Position numbers and translations under genes: made by a program. Shown piece after piece: positions 18,762-28,886 of a DNA stretch of 35,157 nt (position 1 is its first letter; each line of letters opens with the position of its first letter). The notes under the pieces were generated by a model. It did no database searches, was not told the origin of the DNA, and worked only from the letters and a program-made list of their open reading frames with translations. Origin of the DNA: a virus; the IMG/VR virus record IMGVR_UViG_3300006350_000011, positions 1 to 35,157 of that record; one strand, given 5' to 3'.

Positions 18762-21700
18762 ATGGCATTAAAGGCATTTCAAAGAGAAGGATTAAGAAGG
18801 GATAAGAACTTATCAGATCTACCCTCACCACAGTCAGCATTAAATAATATCTTAGGCACACCAACAATGCTAGGAACTAATGAGTCCTTCACTGTTGCTG
18901 ATCTTGCACCAATACAGAATATCTATATTACAAACATCACATCATCCACATTTGCCACACTGGATGGTGTTACACTAGAGTTTACAGTTATATTACCAGG
19001 ACCTCCTGCTGTTATTGACAACACTAGTAACCCTTTGCCTTTCAAACCACTAGTTAAGATAAAAAATAGATTAGATACAGCATACTTCTCAACAGGTGAA
19101 CCATTCTTCTTTGGTGGTGATGGTCCTGATGCAACATACTATGATTCTGCTAATATTATAAGAGATCCTGTAGCATTACAGTTTGATGTAGTATATGGTG
19201 TTGACGTAGAACCTGCTATGCAAATAGTCAGGTCAGGTAATAACTTATACAGAACATCTGAAGGTGCTACTAGAACAACAGCAAGTGGTCCTCTAACACA
19301 TTTGGCAAGTGGTGGTATTGTTGATGGTTTCTCATGGGTAGCAGAATATGATGAGTATGAACCATATCTATTCCCTACAATAGATGAATTAACACTTGAA
19401 GATAAGAGTATAAGAGATAACTTCTGGGAACGAGGTCAGTTTGTATATGGTAACAAGGTACAAGCATCATTCGTATCATTATTTGGTGGTGCTAACTGGC
19501 AAGGTATGTTCAAGTCAGTTGAACCAGGTTATGCTAGATTCTATTTAAGAACTACAGGTTCGACTGTATTCAAGTTCCAACATCCTCTCTATCCATCATA
19601 CACACCACTAAAATATGGTAAGATAGATCTTACATGGGAAGCAAACAATGGCACATTCTCTGCTGGTGGTACATATTTGGCTAACTTACAAACAATTTTG
19701 TCTGATGCTAGTAGAAGATGGATTAAGGTAATATGTGATGATAATGTACAACTACAAACAGGAGATATTATTTACCTAGAGATAGAGGAAGGTCCTCTAC
19801 AAGCAAGACAATATGAAATATATGGTCTGACTGAGAGAAATATAGATGCTCAACCACAAGATCCTACATTAGTAACAGGTCAAACTATATTCTTTGTTGA
19901 AGCAACAACTGACTTTAACTTAAATAATGTTAATTATAATTCTATACCTACAGTCAATGATCCTAATAACACTGCTAGTGGATATAAAGGCATTGCTAGA
20001 TATTTCCCATGGGAACGTAGACCATACAAAACATACTTTAACTCAACCAAGCATAAGTTTTCAATAGATCCATCTGAATTTACATTAAGTGCTAATACTA
20101 TTACATTCTCTGATGAGAAAATATACAGATCAATATTCATAGAGGATTATATCTATGATTATAGAAGAAGATCTGGTGATACAGTAGAAGAAGGAGAACC
20201 CCCAGTCAGTGTACCAGGATATGGTGTTAGAAGATATAAGGTAGTTAGTTGTAATGATGGTAATATGTCAGTAGGTGTAGAGTTAGATGCTAATTACAAT
20301 GCAGTATCACCATCAACCAGTACTAATGATCAGTATGGTTATGTTGACTCACTCAGTGGTCAATTAAAATTCACACCATCAACAGTACCTGCAACAGAGG
20401 AAGCAGAAAGAATAACAACTGTATTCAACACTGGTGGTATAGACGAAACTATTGATACTGGTACTGGTGCATTTACAGATCCATTGTTCCCAAACACACC
20501 AACACAAACATTATATTATGTGGCAAGATATGGTGATGCAGTACCAAGATATAGATATTTCACTATTGAACAGTTCTTAGAGAGGGCAGTTGATTATGCT
20601 ATTGACTGGACATACTTCAGTAAAGATGAAGATATATCAGACACATCAACAGACAAGGCATGGGTATTATGGTATAGAAATGAAACTAATGCTGATTATG
20701 GTCCTCTTAGTTACAAATATTTGTATGCTAAAGATTATGAATTCTATGAAATAGGTGACTTCAAGAGATTCTTAGATAACTCTGTATTATTATATGGTAC
20801 AAGTAGAGAAGATGGTATTGATCAGAGAGCATTTGGTAAATCTAAGTTAGTAGACAAGGGTGATCAATATAATTTAATGTACTCACTATTACCTATTAAA
20901 TCTGAGTATGATCCTCCCGTTAATTTTAATGAAATTGCTACATCAATCACGGGTACTATAGCAGAGGGATCAAGGGCAGTTAGTGTTAGTGATACAGCAG
21001 CAGTCATAGAAGGTAATTATCTCTTTGATGCTTCAAGTGTTGATGCAACAATCAATGGTAGTGGTGCATTTGGTTATAGAGGTAGAGTTATTGAAAAACT
21101 ATTCTCTACAACTCTTGTTATAACAAGTAAACTAGCAACAACAGCTGCTACAGGTACTAATTTATATGCTGTAGATCATCAAGGATTTATCACAGCACTT
21201 AAGATAACAGGTGGTAGTGGTAACAGTTGGAACTTTACAGGTGATGGATCAGAAGTTAAGATAGGTCATGTTATAGTCACACCAGAGGATGCTGCACGTA
21301 GTACATATGTACGTATTGTTAAGGTTGATTATAATAGTGGTGCTCAAACTGGTACTATGATACTAGACACATCAATAGGTCTTGCTGCTGATAAACTAGT
21401 ACTTGTGTACTATGATAGAGGTATAGACATAACAAAACCACTACAAACATTCTGCACAGACACTGGTTGTGGGCAACATGCTTATAGTGGTGAGACAACA
21501 AATACTGAATACATTGCAATTAAAGCAACATTTAATAGTGGTTCTGATGGTCAATTAGATAATTACTTTAGTAATAACCAAGGTATTGTACAAACTATTA
21601 ATAATAATAGTGCACAGGTACAATGGTTATTAGAGAGTAATCAAGTTGGTGGTGTTTATAGTGTTGATGAAAATAATTATAACAGCACAACATTTAAAAA

Positions 21701-22964
21701 TAGTGTAGTCAAGGTACAATGGGATTCTACTTTAGGTGCACGTGGTAGTGCTTCTGAAGAAGGTGTAACATCTGTTCCTACTAGTACATCCTTACCAATA
21801 GGTTGGGTTAGAGGTATGGTTAGATTAAAAGGTAAGATATGGGATGGTACAGATGCTGGTAATGAATATGAATACTATTATATTGTTAGATTAGGAGACG
21901 GTTGGCAATCCAATGTAGATAAGATAGCAGTACCAGAGTCAGTGCCTGGTGCTGGTGATGCTAATGGATTGAGTCGTAATGTAGGATTTAATCCTAGAGC
22001 ATTTGCAGGATCATTATGGAATGTACAATCATATACATTACAAATACAAGGAGGTCCTGCTAATTATAGTAAGGCAGGTGATATTGCTAATCAAACTAAT
22101 TTAGATAGTGCTAACTCTAGTGGAAATACTGGATTCTGGAGAATTACTTCATCATTTGATATATCTGCTGGTCAACAGTCATACTTTGAAAATCTTGATA
22201 GTTTTGCTCCTGACTCACCTAGTACAACATACAGATTAACGGTAGGTAATTATATTAGAAAAATAGGTGGTAAACTATGGTGGTTTAATGATTTCAATAA
22301 TTTCCAAGATGTATATTCAGTGTGGTGTAATTGTGATGGTAGTTTTAATCCTAGTGGTAGTGGTAACACTGGTATATCAAATGGTAGTGGTAGAACACAA
22401 CAGTTAGTGTATCTAGAATCACAAGAAGGACCAGTCAAGGTAACTCTTCCTGCAGGTAGTTCATTTGGTGGATCACTAAATGATAACTTCAAGTACATGC
22501 ACTACAGAAGAAAACAATATGAAATAGTACCAATGAATTCAATAGTAGAGAATGCTTTTGATGGTCATGTTAAATTGATTAATGTTAATGCTAATACATC
22601 ATCACTAGTAGATAATATACTACAAAATGGTACTAACAAACTGTCAGTGTTTACCTTCGCTAATACTACTGACAATAGAGAGTTATGCTGTCCACCATTG
22701 GATACATCTCCACCATTTGATAGTTCACCAATAGGATTATCTACTACTGTATTAGAACCAGACATGAGTATTGATGGTCTAGTAAATGTTAGAAGTATAA
22801 ATGGTAATCACCCTGATGATAAGATACACCCTATTACTACAACATCAACACCATTTGACTCAACAACTATTAACAATGCTGCTGTTAATAAGAAGTTTAC
22901 AGTTATGTTTAATGGTGTAAAATATGATATATTATTATCTGATACTAATCCTGTTGTTCCCTAA
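18762..22964 (+). CDS. giant virion structural / fibre-like protein (1400 aa)
   Basis: The N-terminus MALKAFQREGLRRDKNLSDL then PSPQSALNNILGTP has, to my memory, the start typical of large cyanophage virion proteins. The rest is Thr/Asn/Ser/Tyr-rich beta sequence with an aromatic block near residues 225-300 (RDNFWERGQFVYGNKVQASF, FGGANWQGMF, RFYLRTTGSTVFKF) that vaguely recalls PA14/lectin-type sandwiches, not proven. The C-terminal segment KKFTVMFNGVKYDILL forms a beta hairpin. It is the only long plus-strand gene in the window, with its own late promoters, and its stop overlaps that of the neighbour by four bases. Likely a tail-fibre or baseplate appendage protein. Confidence 0.8.
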   Translation: MALKAFQREGLRRDKNLSDLPSPQSALNNILGTPTMLGTNESFTVADLAPIQNIYITNITSSTFATLDGVTLEFTVILPGPPAVIDNTSNPLPFKPLVKIKNRLDTAYFSTGEPFFFGGDGPDATYYDSANIIRDPVALQFDVVYGVDVEPAMQIVRSGNNLYRTSEGATRTTASGPLTHLASGGIVDGFSWVAEYDEYEPYLFPTIDELTLEDKSIRDNFWERGQFVYGNKVQASFVSLFGGANWQGMFKSVEPGYARFYLRTTGSTVFKFQHPLYPSYTPLKYGKIDLTWEANNGTFSAGGTYLANLQTILSDASRRWIKVICDDNVQLQTGDIIYLEIEEGPLQARQYEIYGLTERNIDAQPQDPTLVTGQTIFFVEATTDFNLNNVNYNSIPTVNDPNNTASGYKGIARYFPWERRPYKTYFNSTKHKFSIDPSEFTLSANTITFSDEKIYRSIFIEDYIYDYRRRSGDTVEEGEPPVSVPGYGVRRYKVVSCNDGNMSVGVELDANYNAVSPSTSTNDQYGYVDSLSGQLKFTPSTVPATEEAERITTVFNTGGIDETIDTGTGAFTDPLFPNTPTQTLYYVARYGDAVPRYRYFTIEQFLERAVDYAIDWTYFSKDEDISDTSTDKAWVLWYRNETNADYGPLSYKYLYAKDYEFYEIGDFKRFLDNSVLLYGTSREDGIDQRAFGKSKLVDKGDQYNLMYSLLPIKSEYDPPVNFNEIATSITGTIAEGSRAVSVSDTAAVIEGNYLFDASSVDATINGSGAFGYRGRVIEKLFSTTLVITSKLATTAATGTNLYAVDHQGFITALKITGGSGNSWNFTGDGSEVKIGHVIVTPEDAARSTYVRIVKVDYNSGAQTGTMILDTSIGLAADKLVLVYYDRGIDITKPLQTFCTDTGCGQHAYSGETTNTEYIAIKATFNSGSDGQLDNYFSNNQGIVQTINNNSAQVQWLLESNQVGGVYSVDENNYNSTTFKNSVVKVQWDSTLGARGSASEEGVTSVPTSTSLPIGWVRGMVRLKGKIWDGTDAGNEYEYYYIVRLGDGWQSNVDKIAVPESVPGAGDANGLSRNVGFNPRAFAGSLWNVQSYTLQIQGGPANYSKAGDIANQTNLDSANSSGNTGFWRITSSFDISAGQQSYFENLDSFAPDSPSTTYRLTVGNYIRKIGGKLWWFNDFNNFQDVYSVWCNCDGSFNPSGSGNTGISNGSGRTQQLVYLESQEGPVKVTLPAGSSFGGSLNDNFKYMHYRRKQYEIVPMNSIVENAFDGHVKLINVNANTSSLVDNILQNGTNKLSVFTFANTTDNRELCCPPLDTSPPFDSSPIGLSTTVLEPDMSIDGLVNVRSINGNHPDDKIHPITTTSTPFDSTTINNAAVNKKFTVMFNGVKYDILLSDTNPVVP

Positions 22965-25330
22965 GTTTTCTTCATCATAAGATAGAAAACTTCTCCGTTG
23001 ATAGTAATCTTAAGTTTAAATGATGTTGGATTTGATTCACTTATAGCAAAGTTCTGTCCTAGTGTCTGATTTAAATCACTAGTGGATGTAAATCTAGTAC
23101 CATTGGCAACAGATGTATTAATATCAAATTCTATTTCTGTTGTCCATACCAAATCATTGATAGTTACATTTAATGACTGTGTTGATAATTTACTAGCAGC
23201 AGGGAATGCAGTCCATGGGTTGAAGTCACTAGAAAATGATCTTGTCTTGTTAGCATAGTCAGATGCTAGTGGATTAGTTATCTGTGATAAAGAACTACTA
23301 ATGTATATGCCTGGTGATAAATCAGTAAGTAAATCTGTTTGTGTTAGATTTAATTCATCAGGATCATATGATGTAATGAATCCATTGAACTTAATTTCTT
23401 TCTCATAATATAAATTTCTATCAATTCTAAACTTTGTACCTCTAAGATATATTGACTCATCAACATTATCTGTGATATTAGAAAGTTCTCCTGCATATCC
23501 ATCAGTTATACCATAACTAAATCCACCTTGACCAGCACTATATGATGTCTCTCCATCATCTATAATCTCTGGTGTCTCTAAGTTCTGAATATTTGTTAGA
23601 GTTAATGAGTCATCTCTCTTGAATACTATGTCAGGTAATAATGTTAACGTAGGTACTTGTTGATTAGTATATTGTGTACTCTCAGTAATTGGTAATGTGT
23701 AACTACTGGAGAATAGAACCATATCTTTAACAGATTCTACAGTAGATCTAGGGTTAGTTCTAAGATAGAACTTACTACTACCATCAGAGTCAAATATACC
23801 ATACTCTGAACTCTTATTGAATACAGGCGTACCAACACTGGGTGTTAATGTTGGATTAACATCAAATGCAACGCCATTAGGAAATCCTGATCCACTAGCA
23901 ACTATCTTTACATAATAAGTACTAGAAATAGTAAACTTATCTACTATTCTATACTGTATATTATTCCATGTCTTTAGTACACCTATACTAGTGTTAATAT
24001 AATCTGCCTGTGATACAGTACATGTCTGAGCTGATCCATACTTAGCAAAGTTATCATATATGTTTACCCACTCTCCTGTCTGTAGTCGTTCGATAAAGAA
24101 ATATGCAGTATTATAAGGATCAGGTGTATCTGTATCTACGTCTGGTTCTACACTACCTGGACTTCTAGGTATCTTACATGTAACACTGATAGCATGATTA
24201 ATAGCACCAGCATTTACCAGTCCAGTAGATAATTGTTGTGCTGTTCTTCTCTGATATATTATACCATTACCAGTTTGATAAGATGATAATAAGTTAATAT
24301 CATTAATATCAGCAACCCCAGTACCATCTACATCTAATACAGATGGTGCTAATCCATCAATATATCTGTATATCGCTGGTCCTGTCTGTCTACTACCAGA
24401 AGAATCTGAATTAGTATTTAAGTAACTAGTAAAATCAGCTTCAGTATCACCATTAATATACTTGCTTAAATATATTACATCATTGGCATCAAAACCACCA
24501 TTACCATTAATATCATATATGTCTAGATTATCTGTTATCTTTTCTTGTACTGCTATCTGTCTATTAATATCATATGGAAGTGTGGTTTGTGAATTAGGTT
24601 GTCCCCATACATTCTGACCACCTACCATATCAATAGCATAAGTACCATCTAAGTTTACACTACAGTTATCAAACGTAACTCTTAAATTAGTGGTAGCAAT
24701 ATCATTAACATCCCATGCAAAATTACCGACTGCAGTTGCAGTCCATGGTAATGCTGTTATTCTAATTACAAATCCAACACCAGCTCCAACAGTTTGGTCA
24801 GATAATGTTAATTTATCTCCCTGTGAATAGTTCAGTCCATTATTTGATATTTGTACAGATTGTACTGTACCATCTTGTTTAACAACAATGTTTGCTTTAG
24901 CACCAGTACCAGTACCACCAGATAATGATACATTAGTATAAGTTCCTGGTGTATAACTCTCTCCAATATCAAAATTAATATCAAGTCCACCTAGTGGATC
25001 AGATATTAATCCATCATTATCAAATCCAACATATTCTGCATGGAAACCTCTTAGAATATTAATAGGTTCAATATAAACATAATCATCATCAGTATATGTG
25101 TAGTTGGTATCCCATTGAAATTGTGTACCATTCTTTAATGATGCTACTGACTGATTAATCTCTGTAGTATTCTTAAATCTATTCCAAAATAATTGTGATC
25201 TCTGGGCAGATAATCCAGCAAATACTCTCAGGTCAGCATCAACAGTACCACCTGCTAAGTTTTGAATGGTTTGAGCACCATCATTTATTTCATCTAAATT
25301 GAGTGTTTTTACAAAACCTTGGTTAGCCAT
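22961..25330 (-). CDS. fibre-like structural protein with dockerin-type calcium loops (789 aa)
   Basis: N-terminus MANQGFVKTLNLDEINDGAQ then AGLSAQRSQLFWNRFKNTTE fits, to my memory, a family of cyanophage virion proteins. Residues about 130-190 have a Gly-rich repeat (GGTGTGAKANIVVKQDG). Around 270-290 stands YDINGNGGFDANDVIYLSKY and around 330-350 LDVDGTGVADINDINLLSSY: two EF-hand-type loops with ligands at positions 1, 3, 5, 9 and 12, laid out as in dockerin repeats. The C-terminus ends in a hairpin KLKITINGEVFYLMM. Immediately precedes nothing downstream; it meets the plus-strand fibre gene tail to tail. Probably part of a distal fibre whose fold is stabilised by calcium. Confidence 0.8.
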   Translation of the reverse strand: MANQGFVKTLNLDEINDGAQTIQNLAGGTVDADLRVFAGLSAQRSQLFWNRFKNTTEINQSVASLKNGTQFQWDTNYTYTDDDYVYIEPINILRGFHAEYVGFDNDGLISDPLGGLDINFDIGESYTPGTYTNVSLSGGTGTGAKANIVVKQDGTVQSVQISNNGLNYSQGDKLTLSDQTVGAGVGFVIRITALPWTATAVGNFAWDVNDIATTNLRVTFDNCSVNLDGTYAIDMVGGQNVWGQPNSQTTLPYDINRQIAVQEKITDNLDIYDINGNGGFDANDVIYLSKYINGDTEADFTSYLNTNSDSSGSRQTGPAIYRYIDGLAPSVLDVDGTGVADINDINLLSSYQTGNGIIYQRRTAQQLSTGLVNAGAINHAISVTCKIPRSPGSVEPDVDTDTPDPYNTAYFFIERLQTGEWVNIYDNFAKYGSAQTCTVSQADYINTSIGVLKTWNNIQYRIVDKFTISSTYYVKIVASGSGFPNGVAFDVNPTLTPSVGTPVFNKSSEYGIFDSDGSSKFYLRTNPRSTVESVKDMVLFSSSYTLPITESTQYTNQQVPTLTLLPDIVFKRDDSLTLTNIQNLETPEIIDDGETSYSAGQGGFSYGITDGYAGELSNITDNVDESIYLRGTKFRIDRNLYYEKEIKFNGFITSYDPDELNLTQTDLLTDLSPGIYISSSLSQITNPLASDYANKTRSFSSDFNPWTAFPAASKLSTQSLNVTINDLVWTTEIEFDINTSVANGTRFTSTSDLNQTLGQNFAISESNPTSFKLKITINGEVFYLMMKKT

Positions 25331-28300
25331 TTAATCTGTCCTAACGAGCCATCCTCTTGCTGTGAGGAAATTCTTTAACACAATACCACCAGTATATTCT
25401 GTTCTAGTTCCATAAACAGTTTGCCATACTTCTACTTTAATAGTAGAACCATGTGGTGGATAATTTACAACAGCACCAGCACTATTACCAGTAAATGTTA
25501 TAACATCACCTGCATAATCAATAGATATTGTTCCATTACTAGTTATATCAACACCATCTAAAAATACTCTAGTTTCATATTCATTTGTTGTTTGTGATGG
25601 TGGATCAAATCCATCTCTAATATTAGCAGTAACTAAGTAGAAAATATACTGAGGATCTTGTGGTGTTGGAACCCATACTTGTTCTGAATATTCATCACCA
25701 CTGTTGGGTATACCATCAGGATCATAATTGACTGTATTAAAATATCCTGCTTCAGTAAATTGATTCTGATCTACACTAATAGTTTCCTCTTGAATCTTAG
25801 ATGTTGTTTGTGTTGGTATTGATACTGGTATCTTACTTGGTGGTGCATTGCCCATCATATTAAATATAACTCCACCTCTTGGTGCAGCATTATAATTATC
25901 AACTAAATCACTAAGAATAGTATCAATAATAAGTGTATTAAAATTATTATTAGAGAGATCTACTGATCTAATCCTAGTACATGTAGAGAATGAACCATCA
26001 ATATAATTTGTAAAATTACAGTTATTACATCCAATGTTTTTGATATTAGGAGAACCTTGACTGAAGTTAGGTAAATCAGGTCCTAAATTAGGATTACTTG
26101 ATACTGATAAGTATTCTAATGCTGGTAATGATGTGAAAACAGTAATTGCTGTTAGATCATTCTGTGAAGCATAAAACTCTTGTAGATTAGAATGATTAGA
26201 TAATTGTACATTACCACTAAAATTATTATCTTCTAATCTAACATAACGTATAACTGAATTACCTGCAAATGATGGGAACTGTGTTCCTCCAGGTATATCT
26301 TTACCCCAACCAGTAGAATATGAAATTATTTCTTGTAATGATGGTGCTTGTGAAGGATCAAAGAACTCTCCTCTAATTCTTTCTTCTGGGCATAGTATTT
26401 CTAATACTGATAATAATGGTAAATTAAATGTAGCACCTTGAAATGCTGCACCACTCCATGTCTGAGTTGCAGTATCAAATGTACCAATATTTCTACCAAG
26501 AACACTACTACGTATTCTTATTGTTGTTATATTCTGAGCATCCTCAAATGTATCATTCCACATAATCCATCTTCTACCATGATATTGACCATTTTCAGTT
26601 GATTCTGGTCTACCACCTTCTATAGAGGTATTACGTAAATCAATACTACTCAAAGAACCATTTCCAATTAACTTAGGGAAGAACCCATCCATATTTGCAG
26701 CATAAAATGCAAATGATGAAAGATTTCCACAATCTTTAAAAACATATCCATTTAAATCTGCAGGATTAGGAGTGTTGTAGAAATAATTATTAGCACCACT
26801 AGGATTACCACCACCATTAGGTAATATAGTTACATTTGGGTTTCTGCCTGGAAATCTTGAATAGACACAGTTTACTGAAGATAGTTGTGTCTTTCCTGTT
26901 AAACCTTGAGGTATTGGTACAGATGTATCACCGATATCTATTCTCTTAATTTTAGTCATCTTAGTAAAATCAAGATTATTACCTACAGCAGTTAATGAAT
27001 CATTATCATATACATCAAAGTATTCTAAATCACTATCATTACCATGTAGATAAACATCAGGATTAGAAAAGTCATCAGGCAATACTCTAAAACCATTACT
27101 TCTTATATAATAATTAACAATATTCTTTATATTAACTCTAGGTGCTATTTCTGTTCCACTAGTATACTGATATGAATTTAGATAATCAGGATATGCTGAG
27201 CTAGAAGTTTGGTATAGATGTTCATTACCAACTCTACCCATATAAAATGATTGTAATTTAGGACATCTAGTTCTAATATCTAATGCTTGTAAATATCCTT
27301 GCTTACCAAATGCATACCCACTTGGAGGTGCATTAGAAGCTGTAACTTCAGTACCACCACTAGGTGTATCTGTACTAAAATTAACTCCATACTTTACAGT
27401 TGGTTTATCAACATAAATGTAATGGAAATTATCCCATGTCTGTTTATCATAGAATTTACCCTTAACACTAATATTATCTCCAGCCATACTAAAACAATAT
27501 GTCTGAGTTGCATCAGGATCAATTTTAACAGTATTATATTCAGTATCAGATATATTAGCCCAACTACCACTAAGTGATTGTACTCTGGCAAATAATACTA
27601 ATGATTCACTTGCTACTAAGAAATCACTATCTTCTCTATAAGTACCATGTATATGAAGAGCAGTAAGTAATCTTGGTATTCTTTCCATTACATTAGTACC
27701 AAACTTTATTAATTCTTCATCTTCAGAAAGATATAATGGATTATAATGAATATCAATATAAGTTAATGTACTTCGTGGAGTAGTATAATTTGTACTACCA
27801 TCACTTAGTGATTGTGAGAAAATACCAGTTGCAGGTGGTAAGTTACCTTGAGTAGGATAATACTCATAGTTAATATTTCTCCAGTCAGGCATCTCACCTA
27901 ACAAGTTATAATTAATATTAATAGATTGTAAATATAAAAACTTAGCAGCAGGTAGATGTCTAAGATTAATATTAGTTCCAGTAATACTTGTAATATTATT
28001 TGGTGGGTAATATACTCTAATATCTCTTTCTTTATATGATTGAGCACCATAATATAAATTAGACACATTATTATTTCCAGATGGTACTGATACTATTTCT
28101 GGTTCAGAATCATCAGTTGCTTTAAATGTGTATATTGGAACTTGTTGTACTCCACCTACAGTAAATGGACTGAATGCAAATGTCATTGATATTGTTTTAA
28201 ATGCTGTAGTGAATATAAATGGAATACCTCTCATAGCATAAACATATTGCTTACTAACAACTCCACTTTGATTAACATTTAGTTCAATAACATCTGTAGC

Positions 28301-28885
28301 AACTTCAGTAGCAAATCTAATTGGTTCGGGAGTATCTAATACGTTAAGTAAACACTCACTATTATCTGGTGTAAATCCAGAGTTCTGACCTATCTTTAAA
28401 ACACCTTTTACCTGTACTGATCCACCATATGATATTGCTTGAGTTAAATTAGTTTCATCACTAGTAGCACTACTCCATGAACTTACTCGTGATGTTGATA
28501 TGTCACCATATTTAAGATTACTTGCATTCTGTCCAACACCACCATCATTAGGAATATACTTATATCTTACTGCACCTCCAGACACAGGACCATATGCTTC
28601 TAAGTTACCTTTAGTTGCATAGTTGAAACCTGCTAAATTATTAACTAAATTTCTATATCTACTTGTATCTGCACTTAATCTATTAAGATACCTAGTCAAG
28701 TTAGTATCAAGACCAGATACGTTTTGTAAATCTATTTTATTAATACTAGATGATATACCTCTAATAACTTCAAGATCTCTTATATCTAATCCTAAGCTCT
28801 GTAAGGCAGTAGCTTTCGACTCAATATCTGAGAAATTGAAAGATACTTTAAGACCAAATAATACCTTATTTACTATGGATGACAT
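25331..28885 (-). CDS. leucine-rich-repeat structural/adhesin protein (1184 aa)
   Basis: N-terminal region (residues 1-120) is helical (ATALQSLGLDIRDLEVIRGI, LNRLSADTSRYRNLVNN) and may join the virion. From about 570 to 1000 come irregular leucine-rich repeats: LSSIDLRNTSIEGG, VIRYVRLEDNNFSGNVQLSN, NLQEFYASQNDLTAI, LEYLSVSSNPNLGPDL, RIRSVDLSNNNFNTLI. The final 90 residues form a beta domain (VFLDGVDITSNGTISIDYAG). The gene starts just after the preceding stop and ends one base before the next ATG, so it is co-transcribed with the other fibre genes. LRR domains bind proteins or glycans, so this could be a receptor-binding protein; that is inference. Confidence 0.82.
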   Translation of the reverse strand: MSSIVNKVLFGLKVSFNFSDIESKATALQSLGLDIRDLEVIRGISSSINKIDLQNVSGLDTNLTRYLNRLSADTSRYRNLVNNLAGFNYATKGNLEAYGPVSGGAVRYKYIPNDGGVGQNASNLKYGDISTSRVSSWSSATSDETNLTQAISYGGSVQVKGVLKIGQNSGFTPDNSECLLNVLDTPEPIRFATEVATDVIELNVNQSGVVSKQYVYAMRGIPFIFTTAFKTISMTFAFSPFTVGGVQQVPIYTFKATDDSEPEIVSVPSGNNNVSNLYYGAQSYKERDIRVYYPPNNITSITGTNINLRHLPAAKFLYLQSININYNLLGEMPDWRNINYEYYPTQGNLPPATGIFSQSLSDGSTNYTTPRSTLTYIDIHYNPLYLSEDEELIKFGTNVMERIPRLLTALHIHGTYREDSDFLVASESLVLFARVQSLSGSWANISDTEYNTVKIDPDATQTYCFSMAGDNISVKGKFYDKQTWDNFHYIYVDKPTVKYGVNFSTDTPSGGTEVTASNAPPSGYAFGKQGYLQALDIRTRCPKLQSFYMGRVGNEHLYQTSSSAYPDYLNSYQYTSGTEIAPRVNIKNIVNYYIRSNGFRVLPDDFSNPDVYLHGNDSDLEYFDVYDNDSLTAVGNNLDFTKMTKIKRIDIGDTSVPIPQGLTGKTQLSSVNCVYSRFPGRNPNVTILPNGGGNPSGANNYFYNTPNPADLNGYVFKDCGNLSSFAFYAANMDGFFPKLIGNGSLSSIDLRNTSIEGGRPESTENGQYHGRRWIMWNDTFEDAQNITTIRIRSSVLGRNIGTFDTATQTWSGAAFQGATFNLPLLSVLEILCPEERIRGEFFDPSQAPSLQEIISYSTGWGKDIPGGTQFPSFAGNSVIRYVRLEDNNFSGNVQLSNHSNLQEFYASQNDLTAITVFTSLPALEYLSVSSNPNLGPDLPNFSQGSPNIKNIGCNNCNFTNYIDGSFSTCTRIRSVDLSNNNFNTLIIDTILSDLVDNYNAAPRGGVIFNMMGNAPPSKIPVSIPTQTTSKIQEETISVDQNQFTEAGYFNTVNYDPDGIPNSGDEYSEQVWVPTPQDPQYIFYLVTANIRDGFDPPSQTTNEYETRVFLDGVDITSNGTISIDYAGDVITFTGNSAGAVVNYPPHGSTIKVEVWQTVYGTRTEYTGGIVLKNFLTARGWLVRTD

Positions 28886-28886
28886 G

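Noticed and set aside
27299-27577. Plus-strand Ile/Cys-rich frame inside the LRR gene
   Set aside because: Antisense shadow of Asn/Tyr-rich beta coding sequence.
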